A stretch of DNA of 64,000 bases from CATQHD01 sp965243165 (GCA_965243165.1 OZ251535.1:744001-808000); one strand, 5' to 3'; positions 7,240 to 15,984 are shown, counted from the stretch's first letter. The notes: generated from the sequence alone by a model not told the origin. Made by a program: numbers and translations.

Positions 7240-9182
7240 CCGGGCTGCGGCGGCTCTTCTCGCCTCTGCAGATAGGTGCTCTTCGGCTTGACAACCGGAT
7301 CGTATTTTCCGCCCATCTGACCAACTATGCGGAGGACGGGTTGCCGAGCAGCCGGCATGCCGCCTATTACGAAGAACGGGCCCGCAGCGGCGTAGGACTG
7401 ATCATCACCGAAGAGCATTCCACCCACCCCACCGACTGGCCCTACGAGAAGATGATCCACGGTTTCGAGCCGGAGGTGCTCGACGGTTACCGCCGCATCA
7501 CCGAGCGGGTGCATGACCAGGGGGTTCCCATCCTGGCCCAGATCAACCACAACGGCGGGCAAGGCAGCGGAATGTACTCCCGCCTGCCGGTCTGGGCCCC
7601 TTCGCCGGTGGCCGACCCCTTGTTTCGAGAGGTGCCGATGGCGGTGGGCGAGGCGGAGATGGACGAGATCGCGGCCGGCTACGCCTTGGTCGCCGGCCGG
7701 TGCAAAGAAGGGGGTTTCGACGGGGTGGAGCTGCAGTGCTCGCATTCTTCGATCGTCCGTCAATTCTTGTCCGGTGCGACCAACCGCCGCACCGACCGCT
7801 ACGGCGGATCTATCCGCAACCGCCTGCGGCTGCTGCGCCGCATCATTTCGGACGTGCGGGAGGCCGTCGGGAGTGAATCGGTGCTGGGGGTGAGGTTGTG
7901 CGGCGACGAGCTGGTGGACGACGGCATCCGCATCGAGGAGGCGGTGGAAGCGGCCCGGATATTGGAGAAGGACGGGCTGATCGATTACATCAACACCTCC
8001 ATAGGGTCCGCCACCTCCACCCTCTACATGATCGAGGCGTCCATGCACATACCGCCCGGTTATTCTCTGTTCATACCGTCGGTCATCTCGGCGGCGGTCG
8101 ACCTACCGGTCATCGGGGTGGGGCGTTTCAAAGATCCTCTTCAAGCCGAGCGGGCCTTGGAGGAAGGGCACTGTGATGCGGTGGGAATAGTGCGGGGGCA
8201 GATCGCCGACGCCGACTTCACCGCCAAGGCCAAGAGTGGACGCAGCGAGGAAATACGGCTGTGCCTTTCCTGCAACCAGGAATGCGTGGGGAGGGTGGGT
8301 TTGAATCGGTGGCTGGGCTGCATCGAGTCTCCCCGCACCGGGCGGGAATCGCAGCCGCCCGCCCGCCCGGCTTCCTCTCCTAAAAGAGTGCTGGTGATCG
8401 GCGGCGGCCCGGCCGGGTTGCAGACCGCCTTGTCGGCGGCGCGGCGCGGGCATCGGGTGACTGTTCTGGAGCGGTCCGAAAGGCCCGGCGGGGCGGTCAT
8501 GCCGGCGGCTTCGGCGCCCAACCGGGCCGAGTTCGGAGACCTGGTGCGCAATCAGCTGATCGAATGCCGCCTGGCTGGAGTCGATATCCGAACCGGGGTC
8601 GACGCCAGCCTCGAAACGGTCGAGGAGTTCAGCCCCGATGAGGTGGTGGCTGCCACCGGTTCCCGCCCCGCCGATCCGTGGTGGTTGACGGGCGGGGTCC
8701 GGGTGGAAGCGGCCCACGTGACGCAGGTTCTAGAAGGCGCCGTTTCTCCTGCCGGGCGGGTGGTGGTGGTAGACGACCAAGGCTTTCACGGCGCAACCAG
8801 CGCGGCGGAGCTGTTGGCAGCCCGGGAGTGCCGGACGACGATCATCACCTCGATGATGGTGGTGGGTCAAGGTCTGGGAACGACCCTGGATATGGAGAAC
8901 TGGAACCGCCGGGCCTATCAAGCCGGAATCTGCCAGATGACCGATCTAGTGGTCATGGGGTTGACCGACGAGGGTGTGTCGGTGCTCCATCACCCCACGG
9001 GCGTCCAATCGGTCATTCCCGCCGACTGGGTGGTGTTGGATATGACGCCGCAAGCCGACGACCGCCTCTACCGGCAGTTGCGCGAGGAGGGGTGGCGTCC
9101 GCATCGGGTGGGCGATTGCCTCACCCCCCGCCGGGCCCACGCCGCGGTCATCGACGGGGATCGAGTCGGCTCGCTCATCTAG
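7236..9182 (+). CDS. Mycofactocin system FadH/OYE family oxidoreductase 2
   Basis: This paralogue of the preceding protein (648 aa) has the same order: OYE barrel (NRIVFSAHLTNYAEDGLPS, QINHNGGQGSGMYSRLPVWA, ATNRRTDRYGGSIRNRLRLL), iron-sulfur cysteines (LCLSCNQECVGRVGLNRWLG, with a later Cys in the same stretch) and an FAD-binding GxGxxG-type motif (VLVIGGGPAGLQTALSAARR). The GTG start overlaps the stop of the first enzyme (GTGA), so the two are translationally coupled and may form one complex. Its TAG stop is directly followed by a truncated repeat element. Both enzymes are thought to use mycofactocin or a linked ETF as redox partner; that is from genome context, not seen in the sequence. Confidence 0.87.
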   Translation: MTGLRRLFSPLQIGALRLDNRIVFSAHLTNYAEDGLPSSRHAAYYEERARSGVGLIITEEHSTHPTDWPYEKMIHGFEPEVLDGYRRITERVHDQGVPILAQINHNGGQGSGMYSRLPVWAPSPVADPLFREVPMAVGEAEMDEIAAGYALVAGRCKEGGFDGVELQCSHSSIVRQFLSGATNRRTDRYGGSIRNRLRLLRRIISDVREAVGSESVLGVRLCGDELVDDGIRIEEAVEAARILEKDGLIDYINTSIGSATSTLYMIEASMHIPPGYSLFIPSVISAAVDLPVIGVGRFKDPLQAERALEEGHCDAVGIVRGQIADADFTAKAKSGRSEEIRLCLSCNQECVGRVGLNRWLGCIESPRTGRESQPPARPASSPKRVLVIGGGPAGLQTALSAARRGHRVTVLERSERPGGAVMPAASAPNRAEFGDLVRNQLIECRLAGVDIRTGVDASLETVEEFSPDEVVAATGSRPADPWWLTGGVRVEAAHVTQVLEGAVSPAGRVVVVDDQGFHGATSAAELLAARECRTTIITSMMVVGQGLGTTLDMENWNRRAYQAGICQMTDLVVMGLTDEGVSVLHHPTGVQSVIPADWVVLDMTPQADDRLYRQLREEGWRPHRVGDCLTPRRAHAAVIDGDRVGSLI

Positions 9183-9290
9183 CCCCGATAATTCACTTCA
9201 CGAGAGTGGGGCGGGCAGATGTGATAAGCGCCCGCAGCCATTCTGACCTGGGGCAACACAGGTAAACAACTTTCTGATCAGATATGTGAG
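9183..9290. repeat. Truncated copy C of the TIR element (left half)
   Basis: From CCCCGATAATTCA through CACGAGAGTGGGGCGGGCAG, TTCTGACCTGGGGCAACACA and TTTCTGATCAGATATG this follows the left half of the complete copies; the right half is missing. The stop codon and last residues of mftE (reading leftwards, stop at 9278-9280) lie inside it. Confidence 0.65.
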
Positions 9291-9949
9291 TTTCCATGTC
9301 CCGCCTCATATTCGGCGATGATGCCGCGCAGGATGGCCTCCCCTTCTTCGGGGCCGGCTCCGGCGGGGTCGCCGAGGACGCCGTTGGGGGAAACGCTCCG
9401 CACTCCGGCGGTTCTGAGGGCAGGCATCAGGTCACTCAACGGCCGTGTGTTTCCCGGCGCCAGCCGGTCCATCCGCACCCGCTTCGGGTCGATGGCCAGC
9501 ATCATGGAGGTTTCGGTTCGCCCGGCATGGGCGTCTCCGGATGCGGTCGGCGTCCAGAACGAAACCGGCCGCCCTTCGTACTTCAGCCGCGACTGGGCGG
9601 CCCTCAAAGCGCCGGCGTTGCCGCCGTGCCAGGCGGCCACCACGATATGCCGAAAGGCGCCTCCCGAACGCACCGCTTCCACTATCAAATCGGCGGTCAC
9701 CTCGGCGCCGATGGACAGTGTTCCCGTGAAATCGGCGTGTTCCCCGCTGGCGCTCATGGGGATAACCGCTCCTACCAGCCGGTCGGACCGAGCTTCCGCC
9801 CACCTGCGGGCCAATTCGGCGATGATCACCGTGTCAGTGTCGAGCGGGAGGTGGGGGCCGTGCTGTTCCATGGCGCCGAGGCACAATATGAGGTCATACC
9901 GGGCTGCGAAAGGATGGATTTCAGTCCAGGTGAAGTCGGCCAGTGTCAT
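9278..9949 (-). CDS. mftE: Mycofactocin biosynthesis peptidyl-dipeptidase MftE (creatininase family)
   Basis: MftE removes the C-terminal Val-Tyr that MftC has modified on the MftA peptide, releasing the AHDP core. The 223-residue protein begins at ATG 9949 (MTLADFTWTEIHPFAAR); a longer upstream frame is only antisense-type filler over the ETF gene. Creatininase-fold metal motifs are present: LGAMEQHGPHLPLDTDT (Glu-x-His and Asp), HADFTGTLSIG, AAWHGGNAGALRAA and GDAHAGRTETSMMLAI. The start overlaps the stop of the ETF-like gene at 9946 (ATGA), so it is the last gene of the electron-transfer operon. The C-terminal residues NSHI and the stop codon come from an inserted repeat. Confidence 0.88.
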   Translation of the reverse strand: MTLADFTWTEIHPFAARYDLILCLGAMEQHGPHLPLDTDTVIIAELARRWAEARSDRLVGAVIPMSASGEHADFTGTLSIGAEVTADLIVEAVRSGGAFRHIVVAAWHGGNAGALRAAQSRLKYEGRPVSFWTPTASGDAHAGRTETSMMLAIDPKRVRMDRLAPGNTRPLSDLMPALRTAGVRSVSPNGVLGDPAGAGPEEGEAILRGIIAEYEAGHGNSHI

Positions 9950-10779
9950 GAGGCCCGCCGAGATTCGGTGCTTTCGTTTGCTGCCGCCGCCAGCCGCGCC
10001 ATGATTTGGGCGGCGGCCTGTTCCGGGTCGGTCCGTAGTTCCACTCGGTTGCGGACGTTTCCCTCGCCCCATATCAAGGCCCGCACCCTGGCGTCTCCGG
10101 TTGCGCCGCCGGGCGGGACGATCAGCTGGGGGCGGGGGCGGTAGGCAGTGGTTTTCAGAGGGCGAAGGAGGGGGATTGCGGGCGGGACAGGACCCCGCAC
10201 TTCGATAGGAGCGCCGGCGGAATCCAGCACACGGTCCAGGCTTGCTCTGCGCAGATTTGCTGCTTCGGGACCCACCGACAGCACCGCCGGAGTGGACACG
10301 GCCAGCCTTTCGAGGCGGCCGCCCTGGACTCGCCTTTCCACTTCCAGCCGGCGGACGCCTGCCCGCCTCACCGAGGCGCATCCCAGCGCTTGAGCGGCCC
10401 CGAGGGCGGCGGCCGCCAGGGCGGGAACCGAGCCGGACCCCCCGTCCAGGCTCCAGACGCCGCACAGCACCAAGTCACAATCCCTCGCTTCGGCCGCGAT
10501 AGCGGCGGCGGCGTATTCGCGGGCGTCTGGGGGCGGGCATCGGACCAGTTTTTCGGCGCCGGCCGCCCAAGCGGCCCGCAGCAACTCCTCCGATGAGGGT
10601 CCGCCCACCGTAACCGCGGTAACATCGGATGACAGCGCAAGGGCCGTCTCCAGGGCGGCGGCGTCGGCTTTCGACATGCCCAGGGAGCGTTCGTCTACCT
10701 TCTCTTCGCCCGTAACCGCGTCCACCCGCACCCGGGAAGGGGCCTCCTTGAGCGCCGCCAGGATGCGCAGCTCATCCAT
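9946..10779 (-). CDS. Mycofactocin-associated electron transfer flavoprotein, beta subunit-like
   Basis: The 277-residue protein resembles ETF beta (adenine-nucleotide-alpha-hydrolase fold): start ILAALKEAPSRVRVDA, MSKADAAALETALAL, AAIAAEARDCDLVLCGVWS, DGGSGSVPALAAAALGAAQA, and VSTPAVLSVGPEAANLRRAS. It is divergent from canonical ETF beta (compare the standard pair at 47535-49294), as expected for the mycofactocin-linked subfamily. Together with the FixC-, ferredoxin- and ETF alpha-like genes it should move electrons from a dehydrogenase or reduced mycofactocin to quinone (inference). It overlaps the ferredoxin gene by 8 bp and mftE by 4 bp. Confidence 0.82.
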   Translation of the reverse strand: MDELRILAALKEAPSRVRVDAVTGEEKVDERSLGMSKADAAALETALALSSDVTAVTVGGPSSEELLRAAWAAGAEKLVRCPPPDAREYAAAAIAAEARDCDLVLCGVWSLDGGSGSVPALAAAALGAAQALGCASVRRAGVRRLEVERRVQGGRLERLAVSTPAVLSVGPEAANLRRASLDRVLDSAGAPIEVRGPVPPAIPLLRPLKTTAYRPRPQLIVPPGGATGDARVRALIWGEGNVRNRVELRTDPEQAAAQIMARLAAAANESTESRRAS

Positions 10780-11062
10780 AGCGGAAGGCGACGCCAGCCC
10801 CGCCCGGCGGATATTGCCACGTGATGGCCCCCTGCTCGTTGCAGATCATGTAACAGGTTCCGCACTCGAAGCAGAGCTCGTAGTTGAACACCACACTGCC
10901 GTCTTTCAAGGGTACGAACAGATCAGCGGGACAGGCTGTAACGCAGGCCTTGGTGGTGCAGCCCCGGCACTTGTCTCCGTCGATGACGATATGGGGGTCG
11001 GGGGCAACGTCGAACACAACGGTCGATATCCGGTCTTCGAAGGAAATATCGCGGGCTTTCAT
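10772..11062 (-). CDS. FixX-like ferredoxin (ETF:quinone oxidoreductase partner)
   Basis: The 96-residue protein has two cysteine clusters, CRGCTTKACVTACP and CFECGTCYMICNEQGAITW, typical of the FixX-like 4Fe-4S ferredoxin of FixABCX/ETF-QO complexes. It overlaps the FixC-like gene by 4 bp (start 11062, stop of fixC-like gene at 11059), the usual coupling of FixC and FixX. It most probably carries electrons from the FAD of the FixC-like protein to quinone. Confidence 0.82.
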   Translation of the reverse strand: MKARDISFEDRISTVVFDVAPDPHIVIDGDKCRGCTTKACVTACPADLFVPLKDGSVVFNYELCFECGTCYMICNEQGAITWQYPPGGAGVAFRYG

Positions 11063-12360
11063 CCGAATCCCCGGATAAAAGTCAGAGCATCGCTGACGGC
11101 CTGCCGCCGCGACAGTCCATGTTTCTTGCGCGCCCGGTTTATTATCTTGCGCAGCCCGGTTTTAGGTTCGGGGTTCCGCACGGTGAACATCTCTACCGCC
11201 GAGTCCACCGTCCATCCGGGATAGACGTTCTGCATGCGGTCGGACATCAAGAGATGGGGTATCTTCCGAAATCTGCGGTGGTCCTTCAAGACGAAGCTGT
11301 CTTCGAGTATCTTGGTGTACTCCTGCAGATCTTCCCGATCGGTATGTCCGGCCTCGACCGCTCTGGCCGCTACCTCTCCGGCAGCTTGACCCGCCGCCAC
11401 CGCGAAATTGACTCCTTCCAGGTACAATCCAGCCGCTAGGCACATCCCGGCGGCGTCGCCCGCCGTCAGCAGACCGTCGGCCGCCAGCTCCGGCATGGCG
11501 TCGAGTCCGCCCTCCGGTATCATATGGGCGGAGTATTCCAGCAACTCTCCACCCTGCACCCACGGCGCTATGGAAGGATGCTCCTTCATGTTGGACAGCA
11601 CCTGTTCGGGGCGGAAGGAGGAGTTCTTGAGGCCTTCTAGGGAGAGCACAACCCCCACGGATATGCTGTCTAAGTTGGTGTATATGAACCCACCGCCCGG
11701 TATCCCCGAAGTGCATCCTAGGATCTCTATGTCCATTCCTTCCCGGCCCCGCAGTCCGAACCGCCGGTCGATTTCCCGCTTGTCGAACCCCAGCACTTCT
11801 TTGACGCCGAGAGTGAGGTTGGCTGCCGTGAACTCTTCGAACAGCCCGGCCTCTCTGGCCAAAAAGGAGTTGACCCCGTCGCAGGCGATCACCACTTGGG
11901 CCCGCAGATCGCCTTCCGGCCGGTCGGTTTGGACGCCGGCTACCTTTCCGTTGTCGTAGATGAGTCCGGTGGCGGTGGTGGACGGTATCAAGACCGCCCC
12001 CGCCTGCACCGCTCGGCCGGCCAGCCAGGCGTCGAATTCGGACCGGAGGGCGGAGGCGCCGTTGAATGGAGGCTCGCTCCAGGCGTTCCCCCGTACATCT
12101 AGGCTGACGCTGCCCTGCGGGCTGGTGATCATCGTCGATCTGCGGGTGATCCAGCGCTGGATGGGCGCCTCTTCAGTCCATTCCGGCAGTATGCGGTCGA
12201 GAATCCTTCCGTACACGACCCCGCCGTATACGTTCTTGGCCCCTGGGTAAGGGCCTCTTTCCAGCAAAGCCACCTGCCCTCCGCCCCGGGCGGCCGACAA
12301 TGCAGCTGTACAGCCGGCCGGCCCGGCGCCCACCACCGCTATGTCGAAGGCGGCCGTCAT
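11059..12360 (-). CDS. FixC/ETF-QO-like FAD-dependent oxidoreductase (mycofactocin-associated)
   Basis: The protein starts at ATG 12360 (MTAAFDIAVVGAGPAGCTAA), giving 433 residues with an N-terminal FAD dinucleotide motif, the geranylgeranyl-reductase/FixC segment KNVYGGVVYGRILD, and VVIACDGVNSFLAREAGL and LLTAGDAAGMCLAAGLYLEG as further FAD contacts. It is the flavoprotein half of an ETF:quinone oxidoreductase; its partner ferredoxin is the next gene. The start overlaps the stop of the ETF alpha-like gene (ATGA), and a longer in-frame extension was rejected for lacking similarity. The operon runs ETF alpha, FixC, FixX, ETF beta, MftE. Confidence 0.85.
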   Translation of the reverse strand: MTAAFDIAVVGAGPAGCTAALSAARGGGQVALLERGPYPGAKNVYGGVVYGRILDRILPEWTEEAPIQRWITRRSTMITSPQGSVSLDVRGNAWSEPPFNGASALRSEFDAWLAGRAVQAGAVLIPSTTATGLIYDNGKVAGVQTDRPEGDLRAQVVIACDGVNSFLAREAGLFEEFTAANLTLGVKEVLGFDKREIDRRFGLRGREGMDIEILGCTSGIPGGGFIYTNLDSISVGVVLSLEGLKNSSFRPEQVLSNMKEHPSIAPWVQGGELLEYSAHMIPEGGLDAMPELAADGLLTAGDAAGMCLAAGLYLEGVNFAVAAGQAAGEVAARAVEAGHTDREDLQEYTKILEDSFVLKDHRRFRKIPHLLMSDRMQNVYPGWTVDSAVEMFTVRNPEPKTGLRKIINRARKKHGLSRRQAVSDALTFIRGFG

Positions 12361-13247
12361 GACCGGAGCAGGGCTGACAGCACCGCCCGGGCGTCGCCCA
12401 CCACCGCCAGATCTGCCCGCTCCATCATGGGGCATCCGGGGTCCGTATTGACGGATATCACAAGGCGGGGGCGTCCGATGCCCGTGAGGTGCTGGACGGC
12501 TCCCGAGATGCCGAACGCCAGATAGACATCCGGGTCGATCATCACTCCGGTGGTGCCGATCTGGCGGTCATGAGGGAGCCATCCCCGATCCACCACCACC
12601 CGAGTCGCCCCCAGACCCGCTTCCAATTTCTCCGCCAGGCGCTCCGCCAGCTTGATTCCTTCTCCGCCCCCCAGGCCCGCCCCCGCCGCTACCACCTTCT
12701 GCGCTTCCGCCAGGTGCATGGTTTGGACATCGGGCGGAAGGTCGCCCAAGAATTCGGGGTCGGCGCTTGGGAGTGCGGACGAGAAGGGAGTGGACGTTAT
12801 TTCAGCAGGCGCCGAAGGGTCGAACAACACCCCCCGGCTGCCCGGTTCGAACACCGCCACCACCGGGCGGGAAGGCTCGTAGAGGTCGGCGGCCCGGCCG
12901 TCCAGCCGGACGGCCCTGATCCGTTCTCGATTGGCTTCGACCACCCCGGTCAGCAACGGTCTCGACAGCTCGAAGGCCAGACGGGGCGCCAGGTCGCGGC
13001 CGTCCCGGCCGCCGGGGACGAGAACGATCCGGCGGCCGGCCACCGCCTTTGCCAGGGATCGGGCCCAAGCGGCCGGCCGGAAGGAATCGGTTTCCCACAG
13101 CTCCAAGACGCGGCCCGAACCATCCAGGTCCTGGGCGGCCCGGCGGGTGCCCGATCCGATCAGTATTCCGTTGCCGCCCGCCTCGTCTATGGCTTCGCCG
13201 CCGCCGATCGAGGCGGCCCCGTTGCGCACCGGTACTACGCTGATCAC
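12357..13247 (-). CDS. Mycofactocin-associated electron transfer flavoprotein, alpha subunit-like
   Basis: The 296-residue product ends with the FAD domain of ETF alpha: GAGLGGGEGIKLAERLAEKL, TRVVVDRGWLPHDRQIGTTG, DVYLAFGISGAVQHLTGIGR and VISVNTDPGCPMMERADLAV. The N-terminal half is short and diverged. It is first in a five-gene leftward operon of electron-transfer genes ending with mftE. The 226 bp upstream, before mftC, hold the repeat element at 13258-13467, so its own promoter is probably within or beside that element. Confidence 0.83.
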   Translation of the reverse strand: MISVVPVRNGAASIGGGEAIDEAGGNGILIGSGTRRAAQDLDGSGRVLELWETDSFRPAAWARSLAKAVAGRRIVLVPGGRDGRDLAPRLAFELSRPLLTGVVEANRERIRAVRLDGRAADLYEPSRPVVAVFEPGSRGVLFDPSAPAEITSTPFSSALPSADPEFLGDLPPDVQTMHLAEAQKVVAAGAGLGGGEGIKLAERLAEKLEAGLGATRVVVDRGWLPHDRQIGTTGVMIDPDVYLAFGISGAVQHLTGIGRPRLVISVNTDPGCPMMERADLAVVGDARAVLSALLRS

Positions 13248-13257
13248 CCCGACAGAT

Positions 13258-13467
13258 TAACCCTGATCATTATGTCCACGCGGGGCGGGCCGCCGTCCGC
13301 GCCGGTTCATCGGCCTGTACATCCCGAACTCAAACCCGACGGCGTTCACCTTTGGGGAACCCCGCGTTTCTGATCAGACAGGTGCGGCACTGTTATCACC
13401 CCAGGTCAGAAGGGATGCGGGCGCTTGTTCCATCTGCCCGCCCCGCTCTCGTGAACAATCAGGGTCA
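13258..13467. repeat. Complete ~210-bp TIR element, inverted orientation (copy B)
   Basis: Read on the minus strand this copy starts TGACCCTGATTGTTCA, continues CACGAGAGCGGGGCGGGCAG, CTTCTGACCTGGGG and CTGATCAG, and ends ATAATGATCAGGGTTA. It follows copy A nearly base for base in its landmarks and length. It fills the gap between mftC and the ETF alpha-like gene. Confidence 0.75.
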
Positions 13468-13473
13468 CCCCTT

Positions 13474-14583
13474 TCAAGCGGGTGCTCCTACCGTTGCCGG
13501 CGGTCCTACGGCAACCGGCGTCCACGAATGGTCGGACGATATCGACGGAAGGTACGCCGCCGAGCCGTCCGGCCCGTTGCCCAAGACGCATTCGGGGTCC
13601 GGTCCGTCCACCGGGTTGCCGGTGAAGTACTTGACCGCCATACAGCCGCCCCGGCAGGTTCCGTAAGCGAAGCAGGAGCCGCACACGCCGCCGGTCTTGG
13701 GCGCCCTGATCTTTTCGAACAGGGGAGAGCCCGCCCAGACTTCGGCGAAGCTCGAAGGGGGTTTCACCGTACCGGCCCGGAACTCTTCGTGGATGGTGAA
13801 GGGGCAGGCGTAGACATCGCCCACCGGGTCGATCAGGCACACCACCTTGCCGGCGCCGCACATCCCCAGTCCGGGCAGCTGCTCGCCGTAGGCGGAGAGG
13901 TGGAAGAAGGAGTCCCCGGTCAGGACTTCGGGATGTTCCAGCAGCCATGAATAGAGGCCGCGCTGCTGTTCGGGGGCCAGCCGCAACCGATGCCAACTTC
14001 TGATTCCTCGTCCGGATGGACGCAGGCGGGTTATCCGCAGCTGGGCGTTCATGGCGCCGGCCAGTTCCAAGTAGGCGTCCAGCTGGCGGTAGTTGCGGCG
14101 GGTGGCGACCACACTGATCTTGAAATCGGTGACTCCCGCGTCCACCAGATGCTGCATGGCCCGGCGGGCTTTCCGGTAGCTGCCCCTTCCCCTCACCTCG
14201 TCGTTGACTTCCTCGGTGAGGCCGTCCAGGCTGATCTGGACATCCACATAGTCCAACCCGGCGATGCGCTCCGCCGCCCGTTGGTCCAACAGGGCGCCGT
14301 TGGTCGAGAACTTGACGCCCACCCCCTTGGCAACGGCGTATTCGACGATGGGGAAGAAGTCGCGCCGGATCAGCGGTTCGCCGCCCCCGATGTTGACATA
14401 GAACACCTGCATGGCGGCGAATTCGTCGATCAGGGCCAAGGCTTGTGCAGTATCCAGCTCATAGGGGTCGCGGCGGCCGGAAGCGGACAGACAATGTATG
14501 CACTGCAAGTTGCAGGCGTAGGTGAGTTCCCAAGTGAGGCAGATCGGGGATTCCAAGCCTCGGTCGAGGTGCTCAACCAGCAT
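13474..14583 (-). CDS. mftC: Mycofactocin radical SAM maturase MftC
   Basis: MftC is the radical SAM/SPASM enzyme that decarboxylates and cyclises the C-terminal Val-Tyr of MftA. The 369-residue product has the SAM-cluster motif YACNLQCIHC (C-x3-C-x2-C) at residues 22-31, IGGGEPLIRRDF for SAM binding, DVQISLDGLTEEVND, and a SPASM domain with CGAGKVVCLIDPVGDVYACP and SCFAYGTCRGGCMAVKYF holding auxiliary-cluster cysteines. It reads leftwards immediately after mftB, overlapping it by 11 bp. No mftD or mftF is visible in the window. Confidence 0.92.
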   Translation of the reverse strand: MLVEHLDRGLESPICLTWELTYACNLQCIHCLSASGRRDPYELDTAQALALIDEFAAMQVFYVNIGGGEPLIRRDFFPIVEYAVAKGVGVKFSTNGALLDQRAAERIAGLDYVDVQISLDGLTEEVNDEVRGRGSYRKARRAMQHLVDAGVTDFKISVVATRRNYRQLDAYLELAGAMNAQLRITRLRPSGRGIRSWHRLRLAPEQQRGLYSWLLEHPEVLTGDSFFHLSAYGEQLPGLGMCGAGKVVCLIDPVGDVYACPFTIHEEFRAGTVKPPSSFAEVWAGSPLFEKIRAPKTGGVCGSCFAYGTCRGGCMAVKYFTGNPVDGPDPECVLGNGPDGSAAYLPSISSDHSWTPVAVGPPATVGAPA

Positions 14584-14854
14584 CGATCATCCCCGATGCT
14601 TCCAGTTTGGACAGAGCCTCGGTCAGCGCCTCTTGGGCTCGGGGCGACCCGGCCGCGGCGGCTATCGCTTCGGCGGCCGTGGCGCTGCGGTCGAGCCCCT
14701 TCACCAGCTCCAAGAGTTTCTCGGAACCAATGAACATGAGGCGCCGGTTCCCGTAGTGGTACGCCACCGCCCCGAACGGTTCCCGCCGAACGGCCACCCC
14801 GTCGCTGAGGCGGTAGCGCCGGCCGGGGTCGAAGACCATCAGTAGACGCCGCAC
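14573..14854 (-). CDS. mftB: Mycofactocin biosynthesis chaperone MftB
   Basis: MftB is the RiPP-recognition-element (PqqD-like) chaperone that presents the MftA precursor to MftC. The 93-residue product has the expected pattern: FDPGRRYRLSDGVAVRREPF, GAVAYHYGNRRLMFIGSEKL and a C-terminal helix EALTEALSKLEASGMI. It starts inside the end of mftA (16-bp overlap) and overlaps mftC by 11 bp, so A, B and C are tightly coupled. Confidence 0.88.
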   Translation of the reverse strand: MRRLLMVFDPGRRYRLSDGVAVRREPFGAVAYHYGNRRLMFIGSEKLLELVKGLDRSATAAEAIAAAAGSPRAQEALTEALSKLEASGMIDAG

Positions 14855-14997
14855 ATACCGTCGATCGAGATTTCCTCCACCAAGATTTCTTCTTCTGCCA
14901 GATCGGTCTGCTCAGACGAGGCATCGGGGGCCGCTTCGGCACCGGCCGCATCGACAGAGGGGGCGGGCCCGGCGTCTGCCGCGTTGCTTGGTCGCAT
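14839..14997 (-). CDS. mftA: Mycofactocin precursor peptide MftA
   Basis: The 52-residue peptide begins at ATG 14997 (MRPSNAADAG), preceded by an AAAGGA ribosome site; an in-frame ATG 22 codons earlier lacks one. It ends with EEISIDGMCGVY, the invariant MftA C-terminus whose last Val-Tyr becomes the redox-active core. The leader is acidic (TDLAEEEILVEE), as usual. mftB begins inside its last codons. This gives strong, direct evidence for mycofactocin production. Confidence 0.92.
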   Translation of the reverse strand: MRPSNAADAGPAPSVDAAGAEAAPDASSEQTDLAEEEILVEEISIDGMCGVY

Positions 14998-15140
14998 CGG
15001 ATGGTCCTTTGTTTCTCGGCCAGGCCGGTGTTCGACAGCGCAGCGCCTCGGTGCATGCCTCAAACCGATCCTGGAGATTACTCAGACAAGGCGCTCGGCA
15101 AGCATAACACCCGCCGGGCCGGCGCTTCGGAAGCAACTCG

Positions 15141-15173
15141 GGCCCCGCCTTGCGCGGCCCTCCGCGCGGGGCC
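15141..15173 (-). terminator. Possible hairpin terminator downstream of lexA
   Basis: GGCCCCGC at 15141-15148 can pair with GCGGGGCC at 15166-15173, between the end of lexA and the start of the mftA operon. There is no clear U tract, so the function is a guess from position. Confidence 0.3.
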
Positions 15174-15207
15174 ACCCGTTCCGTCCGGGCCGGCCGGCGG
15201 CGGGCGG

Positions 15208-15930
15208 TTATCTGGTGAGGCGGCGGAGGACGGTTACGACCTTGCCCAGGACTTCGACGCCGGAGGTGAAGATCATGGGTTCGTAGGAGGGGTTGTCGGA
15301 GTGCAGGATCACCCGGCCGTTGCGGCGTTCGAAGCGCTTGACGGAGGCTTCCTCGCCGTCCACCAGGCAGGCTGCTATCTCGCCGTTCTCGACCTGGGGC
15401 TGGCTGCGGACCACGACCATGTCGCCGTCGAGGATGCCGGCGCCGGTCATGGAATCCCCGCGCACCTCCAGCATGAAGAGGGTGCCGGCCCCCACCAGGG
15501 CTTCGGGCAGGGGAATCACGTCTTCTATGTGCTCCTCGGCCAGGATCGGCGATCCGGCCGCGATCCTCCCCACCAACGGCACTTCCCTGATCGGGCCGCC
15601 GGGCATGGGCGCGGCGGGCGCCCTCTCGGGAAACACCTCGCCCGCCGGACCGTTGAGGGGAGCGATCACCCGTATTGCCCGCGGTTTGGCCGGATCGCGC
15701 TCGATCATTCCCTTGCGGGCCAGGGCTTTGAGGTGGCTGTGGGTGGTCGAGGGGGAGGCGAGGCCCAGCTTTTCTCCGATCTCCCGCACCGACGGCGGAT
15801 ACCCGCGGGCGGCCAGAGACTGCTCGATCACCTCCATCACCTGCTGCTGACGGTCGGTCAGCCCGGTTCCGGTCTGTTCGTCGTTTTTCCCCGGCCGCCT
15901 GTTTTCCGGCCCGCCGTTTCCAGCATCCAT
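15208..15930 (-). CDS. lexA: Transcriptional repressor LexA
   Basis: LexA represses SOS genes and self-cleaves on RecA filaments. The 240-residue form starts at ATG 15930 (MDAGNGG), with GAGGAG just upstream; the frame stays open further but without similarity. Domains: a winged-helix DNA-binding region (LTDRQQQVMEVIEQSLAARG, YPPSVREIGEKLGLASPSTT) at about residues 24-90, the Ala-Gly cleavage site in VPLVGRIAAGSPILAEEHIE, and the S24 peptidase domain with catalytic Ser in EVRGDSMTGAGILDGDMV and Lys in EASVKRFERR. The promoter region holds three SOS boxes shared with the divergent LysM gene. Confidence 0.93.
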   Translation of the reverse strand: MDAGNGGPENRRPGKNDEQTGTGLTDRQQQVMEVIEQSLAARGYPPSVREIGEKLGLASPSTTHSHLKALARKGMIERDPAKPRAIRVIAPLNGPAGEVFPERAPAAPMPGGPIREVPLVGRIAAGSPILAEEHIEDVIPLPEALVGAGTLFMLEVRGDSMTGAGILDGDMVVVRSQPQVENGEIAACLVDGEEASVKRFERRNGRVILHSDNPSYEPMIFTSGVEVLGKVVTVLRRLTR

Positions 15931-15984
15931 TCTGAGACTCCTCGTCCGCTCCGGCGCGATTCTATCCCCTTTCCGCCCCAATAC

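Noticed and set aside
9950..10465. N-terminal extension of mftE
   Set aside because: It is a shifted frame inside the ETF beta-like gene; the ATG at 9949 gives the normal MftE start and a 4-bp overlap.
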